A stretch of DNA of 64,000 nt from Nitrospira sp. (GCA_030123625.1 CP126121.1:4627676-4691675), one strand, 5' to 3'. Positions 48,620 to 57,924 are shown, counted from the stretch's first letter. A program made the numbers and translations. Notes: a model not told the origin generated them from the sequence alone.

Positions 48620-49282
48620 GTGTTATCACCGGATAGAAGCTCACACCATGGTGTTGACAGCAACCGAATTTTCTTGCAGCCTGCTAAATCCGAAGCGGGC
48701 TTTACGCTCGTTGAAATCTTGATAGCCGTGGCTTTGCTGGGCATGATCGGGGCCATGGTCTTTGGGTCGCTCGTCATGACGACGAACGCCGTAGAAGCCG
48801 GACGAGAGCATGCGGCGAAGGAACAGGCGGTCAGAAGGATTTTGCGTCTCATGGCCGAGGAAATCTCCCTCAGTAAGCGCACGACCATATACCCCTGGGT
48901 GGGAACGAACGCGACACAAGACGGGCAACCGGCCGACATTCTGGCCTTCCTCGCAATAAGTCAAGAATTGAGCACGTCGGCCGTCAAGGAAAGCGAGACC
49001 GTACGCGTGGTCTATACGCGCGAGCGTGATCGGCTGATTCGTTTCGTTCGTAGGAATCTCTATACGTTGACCGATACCAATGAAACGCTGGATCAGATGG
49101 AACTGGCCGATCGTGTCCAAGCCTTCAATATTCGATATTACGACGATCAGAACCGCCTCTGGGTCGACGAATGGCCGGCGGTTCCCAAAATCCCCAAGGC
49201 CTTGTTGATCGAAGTGACGTTTCAATATCCCGATGCCGCCCCCTGGACGGTGCGGGAATGGGTGGCGATCGGCACACCATGA
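48620..49282 (+). CDS. gspJ: Minor pseudopilin GspJ
   Basis: The prepilin site AG-FTLVEILIAVALLGMIGA (Phe at about 48701) and body with QAVRRILRLMAEEISLSKRT, QMELADRVQAFNIRYYDDQN and VDEWPAVPKIPKALLIEVTF identify GspJ. The start is unclear: the frame is open back through repeat copy C. A GTG at 48620 or a TTG at 48674 are the only candidates after the element, and neither has a good ribosome site. The native start was probably lost or replaced when the element entered. The stop overlaps a gspN-like ATG (ATGA) at 49279-49282. Confidence 0.85.
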   Translation: MLSPDRSSHHGVDSNRIFLQPAKSEAGFTLVEILIAVALLGMIGAMVFGSLVMTTNAVEAGREHAAKEQAVRRILRLMAEEISLSKRTTIYPWVGTNATQDGQPADILAFLAISQELSTSAVKESETVRVVYTRERDRLIRFVRRNLYTLTDTNETLDQMELADRVQAFNIRYYDDQNRLWVDEWPAVPKIPKALLIEVTFQYPDAAPWTVREWVAIGTP

Positions 49283-49660
49283 CCATCACATGGCCTGAGC
49301 ATGGCAGGAAATCTTGGCTTGAGATGACGTTTCAATACTCCGATACCGATCCACGTACAGTGCGGGAATGAGTGGCGAGCGGCACATCATGACCATCACA
49401 TGGCTGAGGCATGGCGGGAAATCTTGGCTTGGCTTGGAGTGCCGTTTCAATACTCTGATACCGATCCACGTACAGTGCGGGAATGAGTGGCGATCGGCAC
49501 ATCATGACCATCACATGGCCTGAGCATGGCAGGAAATCTTGGCTTGAGATGACGTTTCAATACTCCGATACCGATCCACGTACAGTGCGGGAATGGGGGG
49601 CAATCGGCACATCATGACCATCACATGGCCCGAGGCATGGCGAGAAATCTTGGCTTGGAC
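49216..49660 (+). repeat. Tandem duplication of the gspJ/gspN junction
   Basis: Four successive units begin with GACGTTTCAA (or GCCGTTTCAA) at 49216, 49326, 49441 and 49551, i.e. 110, 115 and 110 bp apart. Each contains the last codons of gspJ (TVREW-like) and the first codons of gspN (ATGACCATCACATGG). The first unit belongs to gspJ proper and the last leads into gspN. Middle units encode a short chimeric peptide ending at TGA. Confidence 0.92.
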
Positions 49661-50498
49661 GGCAGCCGGAGTCACCATCTTGGTGTTGTGCCTCATAGCC
49701 ACTTTTCCGTACGGCATGCTGCAGACGCGGATCGTTGCGGAACTCACACGAGCCACCGGCATGGAGATCCGAGTTGCCGATTGGACCATGGGACTCCCCA
49801 TAGGTCTTGAATGGCGAAACGTCACCTTGTCGCAATCGAACGGGACCCTGCTTCAATTGGCTGCGCTGCAGGCCAAGCTCGAAGTCATGAAAGCATTGGG
49901 CGGCACGCTTGGTCTCGATGTCGTCGCAAAGCTGAACGATACCGCTTCCCCGACAGGTCTCGCCAAAGGCACCATCACCGCTTCATCTTTTTCCTTGGCG
50001 AGTCCCGTCACGATCAAGGGACAGGTTCAGCAAGTGGACCTTTCCAAAATCATCCGCCGTTACGTCACGCACGGCACCCTCAACGGAGATTTTTCCCATC
50101 GCGTCGATTCCGGGGAGGCGGCCGTCACCACGATGAAGGGGGAAGGTCTGTGGACGGCGGAGGCGACGGATCTGGTGATCGATCAGATTCCTCTTGGAAA
50201 CGGACGGACCCTATCGCTCACGTTCAGCAAAGTCTCGGCGGGACTCGCATGCCGCGACCTCCGCTGCGGCGTGACACAACTGAAAGGCGACGGAATCGAT
50301 GGCTCCTTTACGGGCGAAGGATACATCACCATCCTGCAACCGATGCAACAGAGCCAATTGAATCTCACGGTGACGGTCATCCCCGGCCCTGGATTTGCTT
50401 CGAAAGCCGGAACTCTAGGCCTCCCCTCGCCGCCTTTAGGAACGCCCATGACCGTCAAGATTGTCGGGACCTTGGCGCAGCCGAGGATTGCATTGTAA
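49614..50498 (+). CDS. gspN: Type II secretion protein GspN
   Basis: A 294-residue protein starting at the ATG 49614 (MTITWPEAWREILAWTAAGV), the last of several copies of this start made by the tandem duplication. It has one N-terminal membrane helix (about 15-35: VTILVLCLIATFPYGML), then an AsmA-like/beta-rich periplasmic body with IRVADWTMGLPIGLEWRNVT and YVTHGTLNGDFSH. Fits the GspN family found between J/K and L/M in delta-proteobacterial and Nitrospira-type T2SS operons. Role in secretion is unclear. Confidence 0.78.
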   Translation: MTITWPEAWREILAWTAAGVTILVLCLIATFPYGMLQTRIVAELTRATGMEIRVADWTMGLPIGLEWRNVTLSQSNGTLLQLAALQAKLEVMKALGGTLGLDVVAKLNDTASPTGLAKGTITASSFSLASPVTIKGQVQQVDLSKIIRRYVTHGTLNGDFSHRVDSGEAAVTTMKGEGLWTAEATDLVIDQIPLGNGRTLSLTFSKVSAGLACRDLRCGVTQLKGDGIDGSFTGEGYITILQPMQQSQLNLTVTVIPGPGFASKAGTLGLPSPPLGTPMTVKIVGTLAQPRIAL

Positions 50499-50616
50499 AG
50501 TATGGGCCGACGTTTTAGATTGCGGGTTGTTATGTTGCGGTTTCAGTTGACCCGACCCTTCACTCGCACGTGAAACCCGAAACCGGAAATATGAAACGAA
50601 TGTGGAAGCTTGATTC

Positions 50617-52200
50617 ATGGCCATTGTAAACGAATGCGTCGGGCTGGATATCGGACAGACGGGCTTGAAAGCCGTGCGTTTCCGCCGCCGCCTGAGCGGG
50701 CGAGAAACGATCGATTACTTCCAACATCCCATGCCGTTTTCCCGCCCGGAGGATCTCGAGCCGGCTCGACGTGTGAAGTCCCTGCGAGGATTCCTCTGGC
50801 AAAACGGGCTCTATGGCGCAGACCGGTTGGTGACTGCAATTCCTTGTCAGGATCTTTTCGTCAGAACCTTGTCCTTTCCCTTCAAGGATTCGACCAAGCT
50901 GGCTCAAGTCGTCCCCTTTGAGGTCGAGAATCTCGTCCCCATGCCGCTCGAAGATCTTGCGGTCGGAAGCCTGGTGTTGCCGCCGGGACAGACGGCGGAA
51001 GGCACACTTCGCGAGAACAAGGGTTCTGACGTCCTGGTCACGGCCGCACCGAGAGACAAGGTCGCGGAGCATCTCCGGTTTCTGGCCCAAGCCGATGTAG
51101 AGCCCTCGGCGATCAATGTCGATGCAATGGCTCTCTTCTCCGTGACTCAATACCTGCAAGAAGAAGGAGCGTCCGTCCCGCAAGACTTGGCCATCATCGA
51201 CGTCGGGGCGTCAAAGACGACGCTCTGCCTCGTACAGGGAGGACGTCCCTTGGTCCTCCGAACGATCCTGTGGGGCGGCAACCAACTGACGCACGCATTG
51301 GCCGTCCGACACGCCTGTAGTTTCGCCGACGCAGAACGTCGGAAACGAACGATGGTCGTGGATCAAGTGAACGGTCTACTCGAGCCGATCCTGAAAGAGC
51401 TCCGTATCACCTTGCAGGCCCATCTGGGAAACGAGCGCAGCCGAATGACGCACTGTTGGGTATGCGGAGGGGGAGCCAAGCTGCAAGAAGTCGGCGGCTA
51501 TATCGCCCGCCAATTGGGACTCCATCCGGTCGGACCGCGACAGGGGTTCGGAGCTGAAGCTCCACGGGCATTTTCCATCGCATTCGGCTTGGCGATTCAC
51601 CCGAAGATCATCCGGCCGAGATGGCGATTCAAATCGACTCCCATGGAGCTCGCGCTCGATCTCAAAGACGTCGCCGATGCCGCTTCGCCGGACCGGGCCA
51701 CGACCAAACAGGACCGCCGCCTGGCAATCGCCGCCGGGCTGGTCATTGCCGTTCTGTCGATCGTGGATTTCTCGATTCATTTCATGTTGCGCGACCAACG
51801 GGTCGCTCGTCTCAAAACCGCTTTGCACAGCCAGTATGAGCAATTCTTCGGAGCGGGTGCCGCTCCCGGAGAAGAGCTCGATCAAGCCCAATACCGTCTC
51901 GGAACGTTGGACAAAGCCCTCGCGGTCGTCGATACCGCCGACGGCAACGTGTTGCGCACACTCTCGACGTTCGTGAAGCAATTCCCGCCTGGAACGATGG
52001 TCAAGGTGCGCGAGTTGACCGTAGATGGAGCGTCCATCCTCATGGAGGGTGAGACCACCTCCTTCGACGCCGTGGAACGACTCAAGCAAACTTTCGCATC
52101 GAGCCCGCAATTGAAGGATGTCGCGGTGACGGAAACCCGGGTGGGCGCCGGTCCCAATCAAGTCGTGTTTCGAATCACCGTTACCGTGGAGAAATCATGA
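50617..52200 (+). CDS. gspL: Type II secretion protein GspL (PilM-like plus periplasmic part)
   Basis: A 527-residue protein. The N-terminal actin-like domain (VNECVGLDIGQTGLKAVRFR, DLAIIDVGASKTTLCLVQGG, THCWVCGGGAKLQEVGGYIA) is of the PilM/GspL type that binds GspE. A membrane helix at about 370-390 (LAIAAGLVIAVLSIVDFSIH) leads to a PilN-like periplasmic ferredoxin-like domain. The gene overlaps gspM by 4 nt (ATGA). The first 118 bp upstream contain a short heptamer-like stretch (TGAAACC, CGAAACC, GGAAATA). Confidence 0.88.
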   Translation: MAIVNECVGLDIGQTGLKAVRFRRRLSGRETIDYFQHPMPFSRPEDLEPARRVKSLRGFLWQNGLYGADRLVTAIPCQDLFVRTLSFPFKDSTKLAQVVPFEVENLVPMPLEDLAVGSLVLPPGQTAEGTLRENKGSDVLVTAAPRDKVAEHLRFLAQADVEPSAINVDAMALFSVTQYLQEEGASVPQDLAIIDVGASKTTLCLVQGGRPLVLRTILWGGNQLTHALAVRHACSFADAERRKRTMVVDQVNGLLEPILKELRITLQAHLGNERSRMTHCWVCGGGAKLQEVGGYIARQLGLHPVGPRQGFGAEAPRAFSIAFGLAIHPKIIRPRWRFKSTPMELALDLKDVADAASPDRATTKQDRRLAIAAGLVIAVLSIVDFSIHFMLRDQRVARLKTALHSQYEQFFGAGAAPGEELDQAQYRLGTLDKALAVVDTADGNVLRTLSTFVKQFPPGTMVKVRELTVDGASILMEGETTSFDAVERLKQTFASSPQLKDVAVTETRVGAGPNQVVFRITVTVEKS

Positions 52201-52745
52201 CGCAGAGTTTTCGAGAACGCTGGCGCCAGATGTCGCAGCGTGAACGTACCCTCGTGCTGGCGGGCGGAATCGTGCTCGGGCTCAGCCTCCTCTTCGTGCT
52301 GATCGTCGATCCTTTGTTGGACAGCCTGGATCGGCTCGAGCGTCAGGAGGTACGGAAGCGGAAAGACCTGGCCGAATTGGCGGTGCTCGGTCAAGCGTAT
52401 CTCGCCAAACGGGATCGCTTGGCCAAGTCCGAAAACCGAATGCCTGGAACCGACAGTCATTTCTCCCTGGTGACGTTCATGGAGGAAGCAGCCACCGGCG
52501 CTCATGTGCGAGAGCGCATCACCGGCATGCAACCCCAACAACAATTGCTGGCGCAAGGCTACGAGGAAACGTCCGTCGATCTCCGGTTGGAAGGCATCCA
52601 ATTGCCCGACTTATTGGCATTACTCATCGCCATTGATCAAGCCCCTTACGATCTTCACGTTCGCCATCTGCAGATCCGTCCGAAATTCGATAATCCGGTC
52701 AATATCGACGCAACCGTTCGGGTCTTGAGTTATGCCAAGAGCTGA
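52197..52745 (+). CDS. gspM: Type II secretion protein GspM
   Basis: A 182-residue bitopic protein with a helix at about 18-38 (TLVLAGGIVLGLSLLFVLIV), a coiled coil (DSLDRLERQEVRKRKDLAEL) and a periplasmic domain (EETSVDLRLEGIQLPDLLAL). This is the GspM layout. GspM pairs with GspL in the inner-membrane platform. It overlaps gspL by 4 nt and gspK by 14 nt. Confidence 0.88.
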   Translation: MTQSFRERWRQMSQRERTLVLAGGIVLGLSLLFVLIVDPLLDSLDRLERQEVRKRKDLAELAVLGQAYLAKRDRLAKSENRMPGTDSHFSLVTFMEEAATGAHVRERITGMQPQQQLLAQGYEETSVDLRLEGIQLPDLLALLIAIDQAPYDLHVRHLQIRPKFDNPVNIDATVRVLSYAKS

Positions 52746-53676
52746 CGAACGCGGCGTCGCGCTGCTCTTGGCGCTCCTGGTGCTGACGATTCTCACCGCC
52801 CTTATCCTTGAGTTCGATGCGGAAGCACGCCGGGAATATCGAGCCGCCGCCGCCTTTCGGGACGACTATAAGGCGGGCATGCTGATCCGAGCCGCCGTGC
52901 AGGCCGCGCGAGCCGTGCTGCAGCAGGATCTTTTGCGTGAAAAGATGACGGGGCAGAAATACGATGGGCCGACCGATATCTGGGCCATGCCGATCAAAAA
53001 TTATGCGATTGGTGACGGGTTCTTGACCGCACAGATCCAAGATGAGACGGGGAAATTCAACCTAAACGACCTCGCATCGACTTCGGGAGGCGACATTGAA
53101 CAGAAGAAGAGGATTCTCCGAGCCAAGCGGTTGTTCGAACTGCTCAGGATCAGCCCCACTCTGGTCGATGCCCTGATCGATTGGATGGATCAGGATGAAG
53201 TGCCTCAGCCGGCCGGTGCGGAGAGTCTTTACTATCAATCGCTGAGACCGCCCTATCGGTCCGCGAATAGTCCGTTGCCAGGACTAGGAGATCTTCGGCT
53301 CATCAAGGGGTTCACCCCTGAGATCATCGAACGGATTTCTCCCTACGTCACGGTCTTCCCGCAGGAGGGAGGCGCGCCGATGAACGTCAACACCGCCGAT
53401 CCCATCGTCCTTCAAACTTTGGATCAAAGTGTCACCCAATCCGTCGCGTTGGAGATCGTCCAAGGACGCCCCTACAAGACGAAAGTGGAACTCGATCGAG
53501 TTTCGAGCTTTCAAGAAATCGGGCGAACACTGAGGAACGATTACGATATCAAATCGGACTATTTCTCCGCGCGCCTCGCCGTCACCATGAATGAAACGAC
53601 CAAGTCCGCATGGGCTTTACTGAAGCGAGATGCTAGTAAGGGGGAGAGCACCGTCGAATACCTACGAATGCTCTAA
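52732..53676 (+). CDS. gspK: Minor pseudopilin GspK
   Basis: A 314-residue minor pseudopilin. The prepilin site is ERG-VALLLALLVLTILTALI; as usual for GspK there is no Glu at +5, which caps the pseudopilus tip. The large helical insertion contains YAIGDGFLTAQIQDETGKFN, NLNDLASTSG, LVDALIDWMDQDEVPQPAGA and a helix-hairpin-helix-like part (LPGLGDLRLIKGFTPEIIER) with MNVNTADPIVLQ. It is the last gene of the operon. Confidence 0.92.
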   Translation: MPRADERGVALLLALLVLTILTALILEFDAEARREYRAAAAFRDDYKAGMLIRAAVQAARAVLQQDLLREKMTGQKYDGPTDIWAMPIKNYAIGDGFLTAQIQDETGKFNLNDLASTSGGDIEQKKRILRAKRLFELLRISPTLVDALIDWMDQDEVPQPAGAESLYYQSLRPPYRSANSPLPGLGDLRLIKGFTPEIIERISPYVTVFPQEGGAPMNVNTADPIVLQTLDQSVTQSVALEIVQGRPYKTKVELDRVSSFQEIGRTLRNDYDIKSDYFSARLAVTMNETTKSAWALLKRDASKGESTVEYLRML

Positions 53677-53688
53677 GGCTAAGGTTGA

Positions 53689-53735
53689 GGTTAAGGTCGA
53701 GGTCAAGCCAAGAAAGCTCTTCCTCAGCCTTAACC
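53689..53735. terminator. Bidirectional terminator between convergent genes
   Basis: Arms GGTTAAGGTCGAGG (53689-53702) and CCTCAGCCTTAACC (53722-53735) pair with two mismatches, enclosing 19 nt. They lie between the ends of gspK and the reverse-strand REC-HATPase gene. The left arm is part of a 6-bp repeat run (TAAGGT, TGAGGT, TAAGGT, CGAGGT). Confidence 0.6.
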
Positions 53736-54635
53736 TTAATCCAGCGGCACCGTGATCGTCACCTCATTGCCCGGCTCGTTGTACGCCAAGCAGGGAAAGA
53801 ACGATCGAGCCAAAAAAATCCCCCGCCCGTTCGTATCTTCCGACTTGCAGACATCATGAGATCGCGTCAGTAGGCTCCTCCACTTGAAACCTTTGCCCTC
53901 ATCGATGATCCGATACACCAGACAGTTTGCATCCTTATCGTGAAACACATGCATGGTCACCCGACGATCCCTCAGCCGAGTTTGAGCGAGTCGGTCGGCG
54001 AGCAGCTGCTCATAGCGCCCTTCCAGCAGGGCTTTTTGCTTCTCCTGGTATTGGATCTCGAGATTCCCGTGTTCAACGGCGTTGAAGAGTAATTCTTGTA
54101 GTGCTCCGCGCAGGTGCAATCGTCGGATCGGAGGGAGGATCAATGCCGTCGTTTTAATAAGCCAGGAGAGCACCCCCGGGATATGGGCCGGATCGGAATC
54201 GACGGTCACTCGATATTCCGATCGGCACAGTCCCGGAATATCCGCGAGATCTCCGGGCAAGACATTCTGAGCGCGCTGCAACGCACGCGTCAGCTCTTCT
54301 TTAGTCACAGGCTTATGCAGATAGTCGGCGGCCCCGATCCGAAGCGCCTGGACGATCATCGGTTCCGGCGCGTCCTTTGCCATGACGATCACCGGGCAAC
54401 GCTCATGTCTGGCCTTCAGTTCTCTTAGTAAAGTCAGACCCGTTGCCTCGGGAAGAAATAGATCGGTGATCACAATGTCCGGCGCCGCCATATCGATCGT
54501 GGTTAATGCGGTGGCCGGGTCGGACGCCGCAACGACAGAAAACCCTCTGCCCTGCAGGTGTTCGGCAATATGCGCCTGAGTGTCAGGACAGGGATCGATC
54601 ACCAAGAGATGATCAGAAGTCGTGAGCGTACTCAT
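53736..54635 (-). CDS. Response regulator with RsbW-like HATPase output
   Basis: A 299-residue protein. The receiver domain has Asp58 (DIVITDLFLPEATGLTLL) and the conserved Lys near LHKPVTKEEL. The C-terminal domain is a Bergerat-fold anti-sigma-type kinase: N box ALQELLFNAVEHGNLEIQ, G box RIIDEGKGFKW and GRGIFLARSFF. It would act as the switch kinase toward the STAS protein encoded upstream. It overlaps the Hpt gene (ATGA) and lies convergent to gspK. Confidence 0.85.
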   Translation of the reverse strand: MSTLTTSDHLLVIDPCPDTQAHIAEHLQGRGFSVVAASDPATALTTIDMAAPDIVITDLFLPEATGLTLLRELKARHERCPVIVMAKDAPEPMIVQALRIGAADYLHKPVTKEELTRALQRAQNVLPGDLADIPGLCRSEYRVTVDSDPAHIPGVLSWLIKTTALILPPIRRLHLRGALQELLFNAVEHGNLEIQYQEKQKALLEGRYEQLLADRLAQTRLRDRRVTMHVFHDKDANCLVYRIIDEGKGFKWRSLLTRSHDVCKSEDTNGRGIFLARSFFPCLAYNEPGNEVTITVPLD

Positions 54636-55003
54636 GCGGCCATTCCTTTATCCCGCACTTGGCGGAGGGCGGCTAGAAGACGCCGGAATTCCTGCTCCAG
54701 CATGACATAGCGCTGCCCCCCATGCGCCAAATTTCCCGCTTTCGCCGACTCTTCCAATTCTTTGCAGGCTTGAAGCGCGGCCGGGGCGCAAAACTGTAAT
54801 AGAGCGCCCTTCAAGCGATGGCTTGATCGCGCCACACCCGTTGCATTCCCGGCATCCAAGGCAGCCCGAGCATCCGCCAAGTCCTTCGGACCATGTTCCA
54901 TAAACAATTCGATCATCATCTGGAACGTTTCTCGGTCATCATCGACACGAGCGAGAGCCTCATCGAGACAGAAGACGGGCTCATGGTTCGGACGATCGCT
55001 CAT
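54632..55003 (-). CDS. Hpt-domain phosphotransfer protein
   Basis: A 123-residue single-domain histidine phosphotransfer protein. The phosphorylated His62 lies in ARSSHRLKGALLQF, preceded by FQMMIELFMEHGPKDLADAR, typical four-helix Hpt layout. It overlaps both neighbours by 4 nt, so the three proteins are made in register. It may relay phosphate to one or both receiver domains encoded next to it. Confidence 0.88.
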   Translation of the reverse strand: MSDRPNHEPVFCLDEALARVDDDRETFQMMIELFMEHGPKDLADARAALDAGNATGVARSSHRLKGALLQFCAPAALQACKELEESAKAGNLAHGGQRYVMLEQEFRRLLAALRQVRDKGMAA

Positions 55004-56193
55004 GAAAAGACGTTCTCGGCTAATTCAACTCCCATCAACGCCACATCATCGGGGAAGTGATCGTGTCCCTGCCATCGCACCGCTTCCTCAATGGTTCCGG
55101 ATACGACTTCCGACAGGGAACGCCGGCCGAACGCACGAACCGCCTGTTCCAGGCGATCTTGTCCCCACAGTTCGCCGTTCGAGGTCGGCACTTCATAGAG
55201 ACCGTCGCTCAACACGTACAACCGATCCCCGGGCCCGACGGGAAACTCCTCCGTGAGATAGGTCGTCGACGGATCGAAGCCCAGCGGAAAATTTGGTTTG
55301 GCCAGCCAACGGACTTCGCCGGACCGACGATGAAGAAGCGCTCCATTGTGTCCGGCCGTTGCATAGGACAGCGTACGAGCGCGGACATCCAGTTTGGCAA
55401 AAATGATCGTAAAGTAATTCCCATCCTCCGTCAGCGGAAACTGTCTATTCGCTTCCGTTAAAATCGCACCCGGATCGCTGGACCCGACATGATGCAGCAG
55501 ATTCTCCCTGCGCAAGAAAGTTGAAAACGAGGCAGACCGCAGTGCCGACGATACCCCGTGACCGGACGCATCTAGTAAATACAGGCTCAGCACGTCCTCG
55601 TTCCATGGCACGATATTGAAGAGGTCCCCCCCCAAACCGAGCGACGGCCGATAGGCATGGACCATCTGCACGCCCCGCAAAAGTGTCCCGGGTGTAGGAA
55701 GCAACGACTCCACATAGCGCGCAGCGGACTGGAGCTCCCGTTCAAGAGCCTCCTGCTTCCTCCGGATTTCCTCCTTCACGTCCTCGAGCCTTCGGATCAA
55801 GGTCGCCGTGCGCATACCGGCCTGGACCCGGGCCGTAATTTCATACTTGCTGGCGGCCTTGCTGAGAAAGTCATCGGCTCCCCGGGCCAGGCCTTCGGCG
55901 ATCTGCTGAGGCTGATCATGACTCGTCATCATGAGAATTTGACTCGACAGCAGCTCGGGATCCCGACGAACCTGCTCGCAGAAGGACGGTCCGTCCATTT
56001 CCGGCATCATCCAATCCAAGATGGTCAGATCGGGCCGCTCACGTCGGAGCGACTCCAACCCGGCCTTTCCATCGCCGGCTTCGATCACCCGATAGCCGAG
56101 CCGTTTGAGTCGAGCCGTTAAGGCCGTCCGTGCGGTAGGCTCATCGTCTACGACGAGCACGGTTTGCGGCGGCTCAGAGGTTTCAGGTTTCAT
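55000..56193 (-). CDS. Receiver-domain PP2C (SpoIIE/RsbU-type) phosphatase
   Basis: A 397-residue protein: receiver domain with Asp60 (PDLTILDWMMPEMDGPSF), a short coiled coil (about 130-160: EEIRRKQEALERELQSAARY) and a PP2C-type SpoIIE phosphatase with metal-binding SLGLGGDLFNIVPW, LYLLDASGHGVSSAL and GDRLYVLSDGLYEV. It would dephosphorylate the STAS antagonist upon receiver phosphorylation. Heptamer arrays lie immediately upstream of its start. Confidence 0.9.
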   Translation of the reverse strand: MKPETSEPPQTVLVVDDEPTARTALTARLKRLGYRVIEAGDGKAGLESLRRERPDLTILDWMMPEMDGPSFCEQVRRDPELLSSQILMMTSHDQPQQIAEGLARGADDFLSKAASKYEITARVQAGMRTATLIRRLEDVKEEIRRKQEALERELQSAARYVESLLPTPGTLLRGVQMVHAYRPSLGLGGDLFNIVPWNEDVLSLYLLDASGHGVSSALRSASFSTFLRRENLLHHVGSSDPGAILTEANRQFPLTEDGNYFTIIFAKLDVRARTLSYATAGHNGALLHRRSGEVRWLAKPNFPLGFDPSTTYLTEEFPVGPGDRLYVLSDGLYEVPTSNGELWGQDRLEQAVRAFGRRSLSEVVSGTIEEAVRWQGHDHFPDDVALMGVELAENVFS

Positions 56194-56310
56194 GTTTCAG
56201 GTTGCAAGTTCATCAAGCGCCGCTCGTCGGCGAGTCGGAGGTTTGAGGTCGGAGGTTTGATGCCGGACGCTCCTGAGTCCTACCTCCAACCTCAGGCCTC
56301 CAACCCTGAT
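56179..56310. repeat. Cluster of heptamer arrays
   Basis: Three arrays of different sequence: GGTTTCA-type (56179-56212), GGTTTGA/GGTCGGA-type (about 56237-56268) and CCTCCAA/CCTCAGG-type (56282-56310). All have 7-bp spacing. They fill most of the gap between the STAS and phosphatase genes and touch the phosphatase start. Confidence 0.75.
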
Positions 56311-56343
56311 CGCGGCACGAGATACGCTTCACACTCAAGCGGG

Positions 56344-56694
56344 CTACGCCGCGCGGCGATGTCCGGCCAAGGCATCCTGCTCATTGTCATAGACAGGGAT
56401 TAATTTCTGAATGTTGGCCAGGCTCATGATTTCCCGCACGTAACTTTGCGGCTTCAACATGCTCACTTTTCCTTGGCTCAACTTGAAGTTCTGGGAGACA
56501 AGCGCCAGCAAGCCAAGTCCTGAGCTATCCACAAACCGGACTTCGGCCATGTTTAAGATCAGATGCCGACAACCCTTCTGTCGAATCGACTCCACGGCTG
56601 TTTTAAATTGTTCACGATTCGCGTACGTGAGATCTCCCGTCATCTCAAGAACCACACCGTTCGGAACAGGGCGCTCTTTGGTTTGCATCGACAT
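56344..56694 (-). CDS. STAS-domain anti-sigma factor antagonist
   Basis: A 116-residue SpoIIAA/RsbV-like protein: LEMTGDLTYANREQFKTAVE, LILNMAEVRFVDSSGLGLLA with the phosphorylatable Ser57/Ser58, and GKVSMLKPQSYVREIMSLAN. It is the substrate expected for the HATPase kinase and PP2C phosphatase encoded downstream, giving a complete partner-switch set. No sigma factor gene is in the window, so the final target is unknown. Confidence 0.9.
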   Translation of the reverse strand: MSMQTKERPVPNGVVLEMTGDLTYANREQFKTAVESIRQKGCRHLILNMAEVRFVDSSGLGLLALVSQNFKLSQGKVSMLKPQSYVREIMSLANIQKLIPVYDNEQDALAGHRRAA

Positions 56695-56783
56695 AGGCGG
56701 CTCCTTCTTTTTAGATAAGGCACAATGAGGTCGCTTCTTCTACGTAGGCTGATGCATAATCGGCATACCGGACTCCGAAGCTC

Positions 56784-57848
56784 TCAGCGGCTTACATGGG
56801 CCAGTATGGCACCGGCGATATCGTTCAGCGGCAGAACTTTATCCACCGCGCCGGCCTTGATCGCCTCTTTCGGCATGCCGAACACAACACAGCTCGTTTC
56901 ATCTTGAGCGATCGTGAAGGCGCCGGCTTGTTTCATTGCCGACAGTTCTTTGGCGCCGTCGTTGCCCATCCCGGTGAGAATCACCCCCACGGCGTTGGCG
57001 CCGGCATAGCGGGCTACTGAGGCAAACATGACATCCACAGACGGCCGATGGCGGTTGACCGGCGGATCCTGGTTGACCCGCACCGTGTATCGAGCGCCGC
57101 TCCTGACCAGTGTCATATGGAAATTACCTGGAGCGATCAGGGCATGTCCCGGCAACACACTGTCTCCGTCTTGCGCTTCCTTGACGGCGATCCGACAGAG
57201 CCGGTTCAGCCGGTCGGCCCATGTTCTCGTAAATCGCTCAGGCATATGTTGCGTAATCAGAATTGGTGGAGTATGCGGCTGGAGCCTTTCCAATACTTCC
57301 TTCACAGCCTCCGTTCCACCGGTCGAAGAACCAATGGCGATGATGGTATCAGTCGTCTTAATCATGGCACTCCCGGACGTAAGGGGTAAGGGGTAAGGGG
57401 TAAGGGGTTTCGTCTCACGCCTCACGCCTAACGCCTCACGCTTCACGTTCGCAACCGCGGCGGCTTTGACCTTGGCGATAAGATCCTGGGCGAGCTCCTC
57501 CATTCCTTCCCGAAGATCGATCTTCGGCTTGGCAATAAAATCCACAGCTCCAAGTTCCAGCGCGCGCAAAGTCGTCTGACAGCCGGCCTCCGTCAGCGAA
57601 CTCACCATCACCACAGGCATTGGGTGCCCGCGCATCAGCTTCTCCAAAAACGTGAGTCCGTCCATCTTGGGCATTTCCACATCGAGAGTCAGCACGTCCG
57701 GGTTCAATGCCTTAATCTTCTCTCGCGCAATATAGGGATCAGGCGCGGAGCCGACGACTTCGATATCCGGATCCTTCATGAGCAAGGTGGCGAGCACCTG
57801 CCGCATGAGAGCCGAATCATCGACGGTCAACACGCGAATCTTGCTCAT
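56784..57848 (-). CDS. cheB: CheB chemoreceptor glutamate methylesterase
   Basis: A 354-residue protein: receiver domain with Asp56 ([20 protein letters not shown]) and methylesterase domain with catalytic Ser175 ([13 protein letters not shown]), His201 ([11 protein letters not shown]) and Asp297 ([12 protein letters not shown]). It removes methyl groups from chemoreceptors. The linker between domains (about 134-157) is encoded by heptamer arrays and is longer than usual. Upstream in the same strand are cheD and cheR. Confidence 0.95.
   Translation of the reverse strand: MSKIRVLTVDDSALMRQVLATLLMKDPDIEVVGSAPDPYIAREKIKALNPDVLTLDVEMPKMDGLTFLEKLMRGHPMPVVMVSSLTEAGCQTTLRALELGAVDFIAKPKIDLREGMEELAQDLIAKVKAAAVANVKREALGVRRETKPLTPYPLPLTSGSAMIKTTDTIIAIGSSTGGTEAVKEVLERLQPHTPPILITQHMPERFTRTWADRLNRLCRIAVKEAQDGDSVLPGHALIAPGNFHMTLVRSGARYTVRVNQDPPVNRHRPSVDVMFASVARYAGANAVGVILTGMGNDGAKELSAMKQAGAFTIAQDETSCVVFGMPKEAIKAGAVDKVLPLNDIAGAILAHVSR
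57380..57447. repeat. Heptamer arrays in cheB linker
   Basis: TAAGGGG four times (57380-57407) and, a few bases on, CTCACGC-type units (57414-57447). Both have 7-bp spacing and encode the linker residues PLTPYPLPL and neighbours. Confidence 0.88.
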
Positions 57849-57924
57849 ACAGCGCTCACTTTACACGCGATACAAGAGATTGCCACCTGAGCGTTGAAAG
57901 CCCTCACACCGTACCGGCACCATT

